A model generated the notes under the pieces. The model did not search any database. It had not been told where the DNA came from and worked only from the letters and a program-made list of their open reading frames with translations. This document shows, one piece after another, positions 5,530 to 12,153 of a stretch of 36,027 nt of DNA (position 1 is its first letter; each line of letters begins with the position of its first letter). Location: positions 1 through 36,027 of the IMG/VR virus record IMGVR_UViG_3300020468_000027; one strand, given 5' to 3'. The translations under genes were made by a program, and so were the position numbers. The stretch is from a virus.

Positions 5530-6062
5530 TCTTTCCTCATCAAGATACCGATCATACGGTTTCCGTTTATAGCGGGTTTAGTTTCCCAAACACCAATTTT
5601 AATTTGTTCAATAATACGATCCATTACTACAAAGCCTTGTTGCTTGTTTGCATTTTCTCTGCCTTTGTAACGAATTTGACATTTTACTTTGTTGTTTTTT
5701 TCTAAAAATTTTGAAATGTTTTTACATTTCGTTTCAAAGTCGTGTTGATCGATACCTAATCTAAATTGCATTTCTTTGACTACGATTTGATTTTCACGTT
5801 GCTTTTTAGCAGTTTCTTTTTCTTTACGTTTTTGTTCGTAGAAATATTTATTAGCATTTAATAGTTTTGCTACTGGTGGATTACCATCAGGACTAATAAC
5901 TACTAAATCTGTTTTATGTTCATCTGCTAGTGCAAGAGCTTGTGCTTTGCTCATCACACCCATTTGACCAGTTTCCCCTACCAGTCTAAGCTGGGAAAAC
6001 CTTATTGCGTCATTGACCAAATAATCGTTTGGTTGACGTCTGCTTCTATTAAACTGTTTCAA
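5526..6062 (-). CDS. infC: Translation initiation factor IF-3
   Basis: A full-length 178-residue IF3 (E. coli has 180). The N-domain runs from VNDAIRFSQLRLVG to NANKYFYEQKRKEK, the linker is Lys-rich, and the C-domain includes KEMQFRLGIDQHDFETKCKN and KVKCQIRYKGRE, ending with GNRMIGILMRKE. IF3 binds the 30S subunit, checks start codon and initiator tRNA, and prevents premature 50S joining. There is no ATG at the right place: the frame opens at TTG (6062), inside the last codons of the upstream gene. E. coli infC also uses a non-canonical start (AUU) for autoregulation. The only SD-like sequence is a weak GGA. Overlap with rpsU makes a two-gene initiation unit. Confidence 0.93.
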   Translation of the reverse strand: MKQFNRSRRQPNDYLVNDAIRFSQLRLVGETGQMGVMSKAQALALADEHKTDLVVISPDGNPPVAKLLNANKYFYEQKRKEKETAKKQRENQIVVKEMQFRLGIDQHDFETKCKNISKFLEKNNKVKCQIRYKGRENANKQQGFVVMDRIIEQIKIGVWETKPAINGNRMIGILMRKE

Positions 6063-6477
6063 GACTATCCAACACTATTTCTGCGTAATCTTCAACACTT
6101 TCATATATATTATATTCTCTAGATGTATTCAAAAGTTGTTTCATACCTTTCCTCTTGTTTCCATTATTACTAATTATAATAATATTATTATCATTGTGCA
6201 TTAATGCACATACTATTCCTAGTTCACTAATACTGTCTAAATCAATATAGATTGTATCACTAAATCTCATCATGCTTACAACCCAGGCACTGTTCTTATC
6301 ATTTACATCACCACCAGGATGACATAATGTAATTGGTACAGATTTAAACATATTTTCATATAACAATTCTACATCTCGTAGAAATTGTTTTTTATTGCTA
6401 ATGACAGATATAATAGGGCCGTTATCTGGTAAAAGCATATCTGGTGGAGTAACTGTATAAATTGGATTTTCCCTCAT
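6049..6477 (-). CDS. Conserved phage protein of unknown function, 142 aa
   Basis: I do not recognise a family with confidence. The protein is acidic, with alternating hydrophobic strands (ISVISNKKQFL, VPITLCHPGGDV, DTIYIDLDSI, NIIIISNNGNKR) and a C-terminal helix ending DYAEIVLDSL. The strand order and the Gly-Asn-rich turns suggest a Rossmann-like alpha/beta fold, perhaps nucleotide-binding, but there is no Walker or other diagnostic motif. It precedes infC and overlaps it by 14 nt, so it sits in the same transcript as the initiation factors. Confidence 0.6.
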   Translation of the reverse strand: MRENPIYTVTPPDMLLPDNGPIISVISNKKQFLRDVELLYENMFKSVPITLCHPGGDVNDKNSAWVVSMMRFSDTIYIDLDSISELGIVCALMHNDNNIIIISNNGNKRKGMKQLLNTSREYNIYESVEDYAEIVLDSLETV

Positions 6478-6486
6478 GGGGTTTAC

Positions 6487-8394
6487 TTATTCCTCTTTTC
6501 TTTCGTTCTCTTCAGCTTTTTCTTTAATACTTTTTATTTTAATACTTTTAATCTTTTTTTCTACAGATGGTGCTTTTGGTTGTGCCGCTAACATACCATC
6601 CGGTGAATATAACTTCCTACCTCTTCTTTGTGCTAGTTCATCTTCAGTGAGCTCTTCATCAGTTCTAGTATCAGTATAAGGGTTATATTCCTCTTTGTCA
6701 ACTTCTTTTTCAGAATCTGATTCAGATTCAATTTCTAATTCTTTAGCTACTTCCTCTAATACATCAGGATCAGCTTTTTCTAGTAATTCTTCAATCTCTT
6801 TATCATCATTGAATTCTTCTTCTATCACTTCTTCTGGAACATCTTCGAATGTATCATCTCCCATAACTTCCTCCATCTTTTCGTCTGGAGTTGGTTCTTT
6901 TTTAGGTTCTGGCTCCGGTTGTTTGTCTCCATCATTCTCACCCATAGCATCGACATCTTGTCTTCTCCACTCAAATGTATATTGACTTGCAATAAGCAAT
7001 AGCACTGCTAGTGGATCAAATACAAATATAATAGTAATTATCACCCAACGTACTGCTTTTTCAAGTAAATCCTTTTCAACATTTTCACCGTATATTAGTT
7101 CTGCGATATATTTAATAGGTCCTACTTCAGCTTCAAGTTTTCTATACTCTGCTTCTAGTTTATACTTCTCCTCAGTAAGTACATCTATTTCTGCATTTGC
7201 TTCTTTAATCTTTGCGTTCTGTTCATCAATAATAGATTCAACATCATCGCCGCCGTCAACTTTTATTTTTTCTCTCAGTTGTTGTATTAGTTCATTACTG
7301 GCTTTGACCTGATCATCTGCACTTTTTCTAATTCTAGCAATCTCATCTCTGGCTGTAGCAATTATTGGAGATTCAGTTGCTCGAACATCGTCAATCTTAG
7401 ACAGCATTTGTACTTCTCTGTCTTTTAATGCAGGTATTTGTTTTTCTCTTATATCTTTTACAATAGAACCAAGTCTTGTACGTTCACTGTCAACTGTAGT
7501 TTTTGCTTCAATTCTAATCTCTGCTATTTGATTTTGTAATTCACTTATACGTTCTTTCTGTAAATTAATCCAAGTATTTGCACTACGTCTTGTGTTTGGT
7601 CCTGCTTGTCCGTCTGGATTTGAACCTATTGTTAGTTGTGCTTGTTTAATCTGTTCACTTTCACCACTAGCAATTTGACCTTCTACTTTGTTAATTGTTT
7701 CATTTATATTGGCAATTTGTGCTTGTATTGGTTCTACTGCACTATCGTCTACATTAAGACCAGCTATTTTTTCTTCGTATTCTTTTGCACTTGTTTCTAA
7801 TCTGACTATCTCATCTTTAATATTGGATAGCTGGTCTTCGTAGGGTTTGGTTCTATCACTGTCTGCACTTCTGGCATCAGCTATAATTTTTTGTTGTTCA
7901 TCTATTGCAGGTTGTATTCTAGTGTATGCTGAATCAATACGTTGTTGTTCTTTTTCAATTTGTGCATTAATATCATCATTGCGATTACCTGTACTGCTTT
8001 CAGCTTTTTCAATCTTTTGTTCAGCACGATCAATAATGCTTTGAAATCTTGCAAGTTCCGTTTCTATTCTTTGTACTTGCTCTACACTTTCTTTGCTTGC
8101 TGAAGTTTGCTCAATATGAGCTTTACTAAGGAAACCAAAGATACCCATACTGGTAATAAACATTAATACGACTACGGCTATAGCAAGATAAGTCCTTAAC
8201 CACCATACTGTTCGTTGCCAATACCTATGTAACCATACTGCGGTTACCAATTTACCAATTTCTAATGCTCCACCCATTATCATAATAGGTATAGCCGCGG
8301 CGGCAAATATAGCAACTAAACCTGCTATACTATAATATATTGCTACTGCTGAAATTGATAAGGCTGTTATAAAAACTAATAAACCTAAAAACAT
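6487..8394 (-). CDS. Large membrane-anchored coiled-coil protein, 635 aa
   Basis: Two N-terminal membrane segments (about 3-23 and 25-45) and a third (about 68-90, AIAVVVLMFITSMGIFG) precede a coiled coil of about 340 residues rich in Glu, Lys, Gln and Ala with heptad spacing. A further membrane segment follows (about 443-465, FVFDPLAVLLLIAS), then a strongly acidic tail with runs of Glu and Asp and a basic C-terminus. The coil would span or line the periplasm or cytoplasm between membrane anchors. Similar proteins occur in marine T4-like phages without assigned function. Possible roles are remodelling of the infected-cell membrane, superinfection exclusion or timing of lysis; none is shown by the sequence. 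It abuts the SNase-like gene. Confidence 0.75.
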   Translation of the reverse strand: MFLGLLVFITALSISAVAIYYSIAGLVAIFAAAAIPIMIMGGALEIGKLVTAVWLHRYWQRTVWWLRTYLAIAVVVLMFITSMGIFGFLSKAHIEQTSASKESVEQVQRIETELARFQSIIDRAEQKIEKAESSTGNRNDDINAQIEKEQQRIDSAYTRIQPAIDEQQKIIADARSADSDRTKPYEDQLSNIKDEIVRLETSAKEYEEKIAGLNVDDSAVEPIQAQIANINETINKVEGQIASGESEQIKQAQLTIGSNPDGQAGPNTRRSANTWINLQKERISELQNQIAEIRIEAKTTVDSERTRLGSIVKDIREKQIPALKDREVQMLSKIDDVRATESPIIATARDEIARIRKSADDQVKASNELIQQLREKIKVDGGDDVESIIDEQNAKIKEANAEIDVLTEEKYKLEAEYRKLEAEVGPIKYIAELIYGENVEKDLLEKAVRWVIITIIFVFDPLAVLLLIASQYTFEWRRQDVDAMGENDGDKQPEPEPKKEPTPDEKMEEVMGDDTFEDVPEEVIEEEFNDDKEIEELLEKADPDVLEEVAKELEIESESDSEKEVDKEEYNPYTDTRTDEELTEDELAQRRGRKLYSPDGMLAAQPKAPSVEKKIKSIKIKSIKEKAEENERKEE

Positions 8395-8742
8395 TTAATC
8401 TCCAAAACGTTCAGCAAAACCTAACTCAATAAGTTGCTGATTAACATCAATGCTAGTACCGTCTGTTTTGGTTGTGCTTAACTTACCCATTACTCGACCT
8501 GCTTTGCCTCTTTTATTAACAATAGTTTCACATACAAATTCTGTACCTAAAAGTTCTGTTAATTTTTGTTTACTAGCTACGGCTTGTTGTCTGACTTCAT
8601 CATCACTACTTCTAATGTCTTTTACATTAACACCATAAAGTTTGATACGTTGTCGGATTGTAACATTGAACCCTAAGTCAATGGTAGCATCAACTGTGTT
8701 GCCGTCTATCACTCTAATCGTATTGCATTGATATGTATACAT
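8395..8742 (-). CDS. Staphylococcal-nuclease-like (SNase/TNase) fold protein, 115 aa
   Basis: The pattern RVIDGNTVDATIDLGF followed by RQRIKLYGVNVKDI and later NKRGKAGRVMGKL matches the SNase OB-fold of thermonucleases. In active enzymes the second stretch reads roughly R-L-x-G-x-D-x-P-E. Here the catalytic Arg and Glu positions read Lys and Asp, while the later Arg (AGR) is kept, so activity may be reduced or lost. No signal peptide, so the product is cytoplasmic. AAAGGA lies upstream of the ATG, about 20 nt below an ATAAATA late box. It could be a DNA or RNA nuclease or a non-catalytic nucleic-acid-binding protein. Confidence 0.7.
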   Translation of the reverse strand: MYTYQCNTIRVIDGNTVDATIDLGFNVTIRQRIKLYGVNVKDIRSSDDEVRQQAVASKQKLTELLGTEFVCETIVNKRGKAGRVMGKLSTTKTDGTSIDVNQQLIELGFAERFGD

Positions 8743-8767
8743 TATTGCAAAATCCTTTACTTACACA

Positions 8768-8774
8768 TATTTAT
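8768..8774 (-). promoter_or_regulatory. Late promoter box ATAAATA for the SNase-like gene
   Basis: It overlaps the stop codon of the upstream kinase gene. The leader is about 20 nt with an AAAGGA ribosome site, a conventional late arrangement. Confidence 0.6.
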
Positions 8775-9472
8775 TGTGGACGTTGGTCCGCTAGCCAGGA
8801 TTTTGCTTGTGGTTTACGAGGTGGCGAGCTAATGAATCTCCTAATGGCTTTTTCAACTGCCTCAAAGTTTTCCTTGCGGTTTGGATCTTCCAAACCACCA
8901 CTATTATCTACTATATAGAAATTTTGGTTACCAAACATCTGTTGGAACTTCATCATATTATCTTGTACTGAATGCCACATTTTTATTACCATCTCATCTG
9001 GCAACTGACGTGGTCGCATTTTATTTCTTTCTTGTGCTACATCTATATTAGTGTTCACAAACACCATCATAGTATCATAGCCTAAGTCTTCTAATTTCGC
9101 TTTTTGATCTTGTGTCTTTTCGACATCTTTGGCTGTACCGTCAATAATTAATCCTAGTCTACCGTCTAAGTAATTTCCTTGACGTAGTTTTGTTAAACGT
9201 TTTGCTTTTTCTCTAGCTTCTTGTCCTTGTGGACTTGCTACCACTTCAGGATCGCTTAGATCCAATGGTTCTGGTTTAACCATACTAGCTAATTTTTCAT
9301 ATACCTCATCACTGTTAACTATTTTTAAACCAGTAGTATCTTTACCCATTAGGTTACTTACGACAAAACCCTTGCCGGAACCTGGACCGCCTGCAAGGAA
9401 TATTGCTTTAAAAATGTGAGGATCGTTTGGACCCTCACTCAAGTTATTATTCATAATTTCATTTATTAACAT
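8771..9472 (-). CDS. P-loop kinase, zeta-toxin/polynucleotide-kinase-like, 233 aa
   Basis: The Walker A motif is in AIFLAGGPGSGKG (about 22-34). It is followed by KIVNSDEVYEKL, an acidic substrate site like that of zeta toxins and polynucleotide kinases, then GLIIDGTAKD as the Walker B region, and an Arg-rich lid near QERNKMRPRQLPDE. The C-terminus is basic. Members phosphorylate sugars, nucleotides or nucleic-acid ends. Related proteins in marine T4-like phages lie among structural genes. The ATG is 5 nt from an ATAAATA box with no ribosome site, so it is a probable leaderless late message. Met residues at 7 or 8 are alternative starts. Substrate unknown. Confidence 0.75.
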   Translation of the reverse strand: MLINEIMNNNLSEGPNDPHIFKAIFLAGGPGSGKGFVVSNLMGKDTTGLKIVNSDEVYEKLASMVKPEPLDLSDPEVVASPQGQEAREKAKRLTKLRQGNYLDGRLGLIIDGTAKDVEKTQDQKAKLEDLGYDTMMVFVNTNIDVAQERNKMRPRQLPDEMVIKMWHSVQDNMMKFQQMFGNQNFYIVDNSGGLEDPNRKENFEAVEKAIRRFISSPPRKPQAKSWLADQRPQ

Positions 9473-9477
9473 ACATA

Positions 9478-9484
9478 TATTTAT
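9478..9484 (-). promoter_or_regulatory. Late promoter box ATAAATA, 5 nt from ATG
   Basis: ATAAATA, TATGT, then ATG at 9472. The predicted +1 coincides with the start codon. Confidence 0.65.
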
Positions 9485-9496
9485 GCTAATTTAGGC

Positions 9497-10168
9497 TTAA
9501 TCCCATCTATAAAAAATATGGGATCCGATACGACCAATATGGTTCATACCTCTATCAAAACGCCATTTAGGCTTTACATATGTTGCATGATAGTGTGTTG
9601 CACCTTCAGTGATGCCTCTGTATTTTCCACTGTACATGATATTACCAGCTACATATTGTGCTTGAGCCCAACCTGTTTCATCTCTAGGCTCGTCACTTTT
9701 TCCATCACACCACCAACTAAATTGACACATATTTCTCTTAGGTAGATAAATTCTTTCTGATTCAGGTAAATCTGGATCTTGTTTTGTTTTCCAACTTTCC
9801 TTTACAGGACCTTCTTTTATAACCTCACAAATAGTATTTGGATATCTATCATCATGCATTCTATTTAGAACTACATCAGCGACAGCATATTGTCCTGCTA
9901 GATTATCACTACGACTTTCGTAGTAGATATTCAATGCCATACAAATAGCGGATGGATCTTCGATTACTAATTGGGGAGGAATTTCTTGAACAATTTTTAT
10001 AATTTGAAGACTTTCTTCACCTGTATATAAAGCTTCTTTTGGATCTGGTGCAACCATAGTAGTTACTGAACCAGCTTGACCATCTTCGAAGATTGCTATC
10101 ATAAAAAACCCAAAAAACGCCAACAATGACGCATTTAGGCCTACTGCTAGTACCTTAATTATTTTCAT
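9497..10168 (-). CDS. SleB-type cell wall hydrolase (probable lysin), 223 aa
   Basis: An N-terminal hydrophobic helix (about 7-27, VGLNASLLAFFGFFMIAIF) acts as signal or membrane anchor. A linker is followed by the Hydrolase_2/SleB domain from about residue 75: AICMALNIYYESR with the likely catalytic Glu, then GQYAVADVVLNRMHDDRYP, CQFSWWCDG and THYHATYVKPKW. SleB enzymes cleave peptidoglycan glycan strands (lytic transglycosylase type). The uncleaved N-terminal helix suggests a signal-anchor-release endolysin exported by host Sec, needing only a pinholin. GAGG precedes the ATG, with a possible GTAAATA late box above it. Confidence 0.88.
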   Translation of the reverse strand: MKIIKVLAVGLNASLLAFFGFFMIAIFEDGQAGSVTTMVAPDPKEALYTGEESLQIIKIVQEIPPQLVIEDPSAICMALNIYYESRSDNLAGQYAVADVVLNRMHDDRYPNTICEVIKEGPVKESWKTKQDPDLPESERIYLPKRNMCQFSWWCDGKSDEPRDETGWAQAQYVAGNIMYSGKYRGITEGATHYHATYVKPKWRFDRGMNHIGRIGSHIFYRWD

Positions 10169-10188
10169 TTTTGCCTCACTTACGTTAT

Positions 10189-10195
10189 TATTTAC
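10189..10195 (-). promoter_or_regulatory. Possible late box GTAAATA for the lysin gene
   Basis: GTAAATA overlapping the stop of the upstream 74-residue gene, 20 nt above the lysin ATG, with GAGG between. The first base departs from the consensus. Confidence 0.4.
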
Positions 10196-10416
10196 ACTTC
10201 GCCAAAGACAATACGTTCTTTTACCTTGCCTGAATCGTCGGTGAAAGTAACTACTCCATCTTCGACTTTGCCTTGTTTATTCAAGCCATACCTTTGATTT
10301 GATAATTTTTTCATATGTTTTATAGCTTGATTTCTTGTACTGAAAAGATCACAACTCTTGGTTTGAACACCACCATAGTTGTTGTAAAAAACAGTTTCCA
10401 CTTCATAAGTTGACAT
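10192..10416 (-). CDS. Small protein of unknown function, 74 aa
   Basis: It starts MSTYEVETVFYNNYGG and continues with a helix (RNQAIKHMKKLSNQRYG) and a beta-hairpin-like end (GVVTFTDDSGKVKERIVFG). The beta-alpha-beta pattern suggests a compact domain, but I recognise no family. AGGAG lies 8 nt before the ATG, about 20 nt below a consensus sigma70 promoter, so it is likely expressed early. It is last of the small-gene cluster before the lysin. Confidence 0.65.
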   Translation of the reverse strand: MSTYEVETVFYNNYGGVQTKSCDLFSTRNQAIKHMKKLSNQRYGLNKQGKVEDGVVTFTDDSGKVKERIVFGEV

Positions 10417-10436
10417 AGCAATTCTCCTATAGTTTT

Positions 10437-10465
10437 AATATAGCGACTACTAGTCTAAATGTCAA
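10437..10465 (-). promoter_or_regulatory. Sigma70-type promoter upstream of the 74-aa gene
   Basis: TTGACA (10460-10465), 17 bp, TATATT (10437-10442). The -35 overlaps the last codons of the 58-residue gene. Confidence 0.8.
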
Positions 10466-10631
10466 GCTCTTTTGGAGCATAGTCTGTTTCAAACTTTTCA
10501 ACGACTGCTTTCTTTTCAGCAATCATACTTTCAAGTGAATATATAGCCATTCGCTTTTCATCACTTGCACCTTCAGTTAAATTAATAACTGCACTTTCGA
10601 GTCTTTCAATGTCTTGGATTAAATCGTTCAT
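10455..10631 (-). CDS. Small acidic coiled-coil protein, 58 aa
   Basis: ATG at 10631 with AGGAGACG just upstream; the protein runs from MNDLIQDIERLESAVINL to YAPKELDI. It is almost entirely helical and charged with heptad-like leucine and isoleucine spacing, so a short coiled coil or helical hairpin is likely. It follows the 61-residue gene closely in the early small-gene cluster. Function unknown. Confidence 0.7.
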   Translation of the reverse strand: MNDLIQDIERLESAVINLTEGASDEKRMAIYSLESMIAEKKAVVEKFETDYAPKELDI

Positions 10632-10639
10632 AACGTCTC

Positions 10640-10825
10640 CTAGTCTAGGTCACAGACCCATTCATTGTTAGTCCATTCGCAAACCAATGTATCACCAGTC
10701 CACCAAGGATTTGCTATTCTAAGTTGTGGAGCATTTGTAAACTCATTGAGTTCAGTTGCTACAATATCAACTTCTTTCATTCCATCATCGGTCTTCCAAC
10801 CTCTGTTTATAAATCTAACCAACAT
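10640..10825 (-). CDS. Small protein of unknown function, 61 aa
   Basis: The start at 10825 is preferred over an upstream in-frame ATG because TAGGAGG lies about 7 nt ahead and its ATG overlaps the stop of the preceding gene (TAATG). The sequence MLVRFINRGWKTDDGM is followed by NPWWTGDTLVCEWTNNEWVCDL, which is Trp-rich with two Cys and beta-strand character. No family recognised. Confidence 0.65.
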   Translation of the reverse strand: MLVRFINRGWKTDDGMKEVDIVATELNEFTNAPQLRIANPWWTGDTLVCEWTNNEWVCDLD

Positions 10826-10992
10826 TAACGTCCGCCTCCTACAGGACATACCCATTTTACTACGTCAAATGGATTATCACTTTTAAAAATACTACACACA
10901 AAGCCAGTCTTTTTAGCGGCTTTTTGTGCCAATTCTAGTGTTTTGTGACTGCTATGAGTATATCCAAAATTTACAAGAAACACATCAAACAT
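10825..10992 (-). CDS. Small protein of unknown function, 55 aa
   Basis: ATG at 10992 overlaps the stop of the preceding gene (TAATG) and its own stop overlaps the next start, so four genes are translationally chained here. The protein MFDVFLVNFGYTHSSHKTLE... reads as strand, helix (LAQKAAKKTGFVCSIF) and a C-terminal WVCPVGGG. The end overlaps the ribosome site of the next gene. Function unknown. Confidence 0.65.
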   Translation of the reverse strand: MFDVFLVNFGYTHSSHKTLELAQKAAKKTGFVCSIFKSDNPFDVVKWVCPVGGGR

Positions 10993-11312
10993 TAAGCAAT
11001 CTCCTCAAAACCAAACATTGCAACTTCATATTTTTTAGTACCAACCAACATTTGGTCACCCATTGAAGTTGAACGTAATCCCATTCCACCTTCGTGCAAC
11101 GGAGCCATTACAGTAACGTTTTCGTTATAATCACCGTTTTCTGAACCATCTTCAAAAAACTTTTCTTTGCGACTCCAACTGCCCATAACATTGTTTGTCC
11201 AACGATATGCATAGTCCATTGCTTTTGTATCATCTGTACCATCTGGAACATCAACAAATGCAACTACATGTGGTGTGTCTCCAAATGCGGCGTGTATAAC
11301 TGAAACTTTCAT
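10992..11312 (-). CDS. Conserved phage protein of unknown function, 106 aa
   Basis: The start at 11312 is chosen because AAAAGGAG lies 8-9 nt upstream; an earlier in-frame ATG at 11339 lies within the promoter spacer. It begins MKVSVIHAAFGDTPHVVAFVDV and contains MDYAYRWTNNVMGSWSRKE, a stretch I associate with marine T4-like phage proteins of unknown role. It is first in a chain of small early genes behind a consensus promoter. Such genes often encode host-takeover functions. Confidence 0.7.
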   Translation of the reverse strand: MKVSVIHAAFGDTPHVVAFVDVPDGTDDTKAMDYAYRWTNNVMGSWSRKEKFFEDGSENGDYNENVTVMAPLHEGGMGLRSTSMGDQMLVGTKKYEVAMFGFEEIA

Positions 11313-11341
11313 TCTTAACTCCTTTTTTAACTTATACATAC

Positions 11342-11370
11342 ACTATAACACCAAGATGTCATACTGTCAA
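11342..11370 (-). promoter_or_regulatory. Sigma70-type promoter for the small-gene chain
   Basis: TTGACA (11365-11370), 17 bp, TATAGT (11342-11347). The -35 overlaps the stop of the upstream gene, leaving a leader of about 24 nt with a good ribosome site. Confidence 0.8.
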
Positions 11371-11711
11371 GTCTTTTTTGGAGGTTTTTGGGAAAAATCT
11401 AGATTAAAATGTAAATCATCGCCAGATAATAGCTCGTTTACATCATACTCTACGGTATATGTTTTTGGTTTGTCAGGATCAACGAGTTTTAGATCTTCAA
11501 ATAAACGATCAAGTGCTTCTTCAGACCAGTCAGGACCTAAGTCTTTATAGATCATTCCTTGGAAATTTTGATATTCATAGTAGTTTTGTATATCAATTGG
11601 GTCGCAAGGATTAAATCCTTCAGCTACCATATCTTCTAGTAATGCAGTATCTCTGAGACCACTTTTACGTTTTGCTCGTTCTACTTCAAAATTAAATATT
11701 TCAGCTGTCAT
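11367..11711 (-). CDS. Conserved phage protein of unknown function, 114 aa
   Basis: The start at 11711 is used because the ATG overlaps the stop of the preceding gene (TAATG). The N-terminal half is helical and charged (MTAEIFNFEVERAKRKSG, LLEDMVAEGF), followed by YYEYQNFQGMIYKDLGPDW and an acidic C-terminal half (LDRLFEDLKLVD, VNELLSGDDLHFNLDF). I recognise no domain. Its start coupling ties it to the 96-residue gene upstream. Confidence 0.65.
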   Translation of the reverse strand: MTAEIFNFEVERAKRKSGLRDTALLEDMVAEGFNPCDPIDIQNYYEYQNFQGMIYKDLGPDWSEEALDRLFEDLKLVDPDKPKTYTVEYDVNELLSGDDLHFNLDFSQKPPKKT

Positions 11712-12001
11712 TAGTCGCACTCCGGAAATTTTGCTTTGACCACCTTATGTATAGGTTCAAAGTGTCCGTTCATGTTTTCAGCTACATATAATTTTGGTTC
11801 TTGTGTTCCCCATTTGAATATAGCAGTTTTTGCCATATTAAATATTTCTCGCTTGTTAGCACTTACGAGTGTATCTTTGGGATCGTCATCGTCGATTTCG
11901 TCTAGATAACGTAATGCGTATGTGGCTATATCTTCTACGCTTAATGGGACCTCTACTTTTGCCAGGATCTTTCTACCATCGCCAGTGTCTTTTGACCTCA
12001 T
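11711..12001 (-). CDS. Conserved phage protein of unknown function, 96 aa
   Basis: MRSKDTGDGRKILAKVEVPLSVEDIATYALRYLDE continues into an acidic DEIDDDDPKD loop, then NKREIFNMAKTAIF and a C-terminal HKVVKAKFPECD. Mixed alpha/beta, no recognised family. AAAGG precedes the ATG; it is the first full gene after a consensus promoter and a possible leader peptide. Likely early. Confidence 0.65.
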   Translation of the reverse strand: MRSKDTGDGRKILAKVEVPLSVEDIATYALRYLDEIDDDDPKDTLVSANKREIFNMAKTAIFKWGTQEPKLYVAENMNGHFEPIHKVVKAKFPECD

Positions 12002-12030
12002 TGTTTTGCCTTTCTATTGCCTATGTTTAG

Positions 12031-12063
12031 TTATTCGATGCGCCATGACATCTCTCCATTCAT
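12031..12063 (-). CDS. Possible leader peptide, 6-10 aa
   Basis: Between a consensus promoter and the 96-residue gene, the minus strand holds ATG (12051) reading MSWRIE and stop; an in-frame ATG at 12063 would give MNGEMSWRIE. GGAG lies just before 12051. It may be an upstream regulatory peptide or chance. Confidence 0.25.
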   Translation of the reverse strand: MNGEMSWRIE

Positions 12064-12078
12064 TCTTATAATAGTAAG

Positions 12079-12107
12079 ATTGTATGGCAAGATGACTTAC
12101 TTGTCAA
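12079..12107 (-). promoter_or_regulatory. Sigma70-type promoter upstream of the 96-aa gene
   Basis: TTGACA (12102-12107), 17 bp, TACAAT (12079-12084). It would begin the early small-gene block right after the large late fibre-like gene. Confidence 0.8.
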
Positions 12108-12146
12108 CCAAAAAAGATAAAAAATTAACTTTTCTGCCTGATAATG

Positions 12147-12153
12147 TATTTAT
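12147..12153 (-). promoter_or_regulatory. Late-type box ATAAATA at the end of the 844-aa gene
   Basis: It overlaps the stop codon of the fibre-like gene, about 145 nt above the next start. It could provide late transcription of the small-gene block in addition to the sigma70 promoter. Confidence 0.4.
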
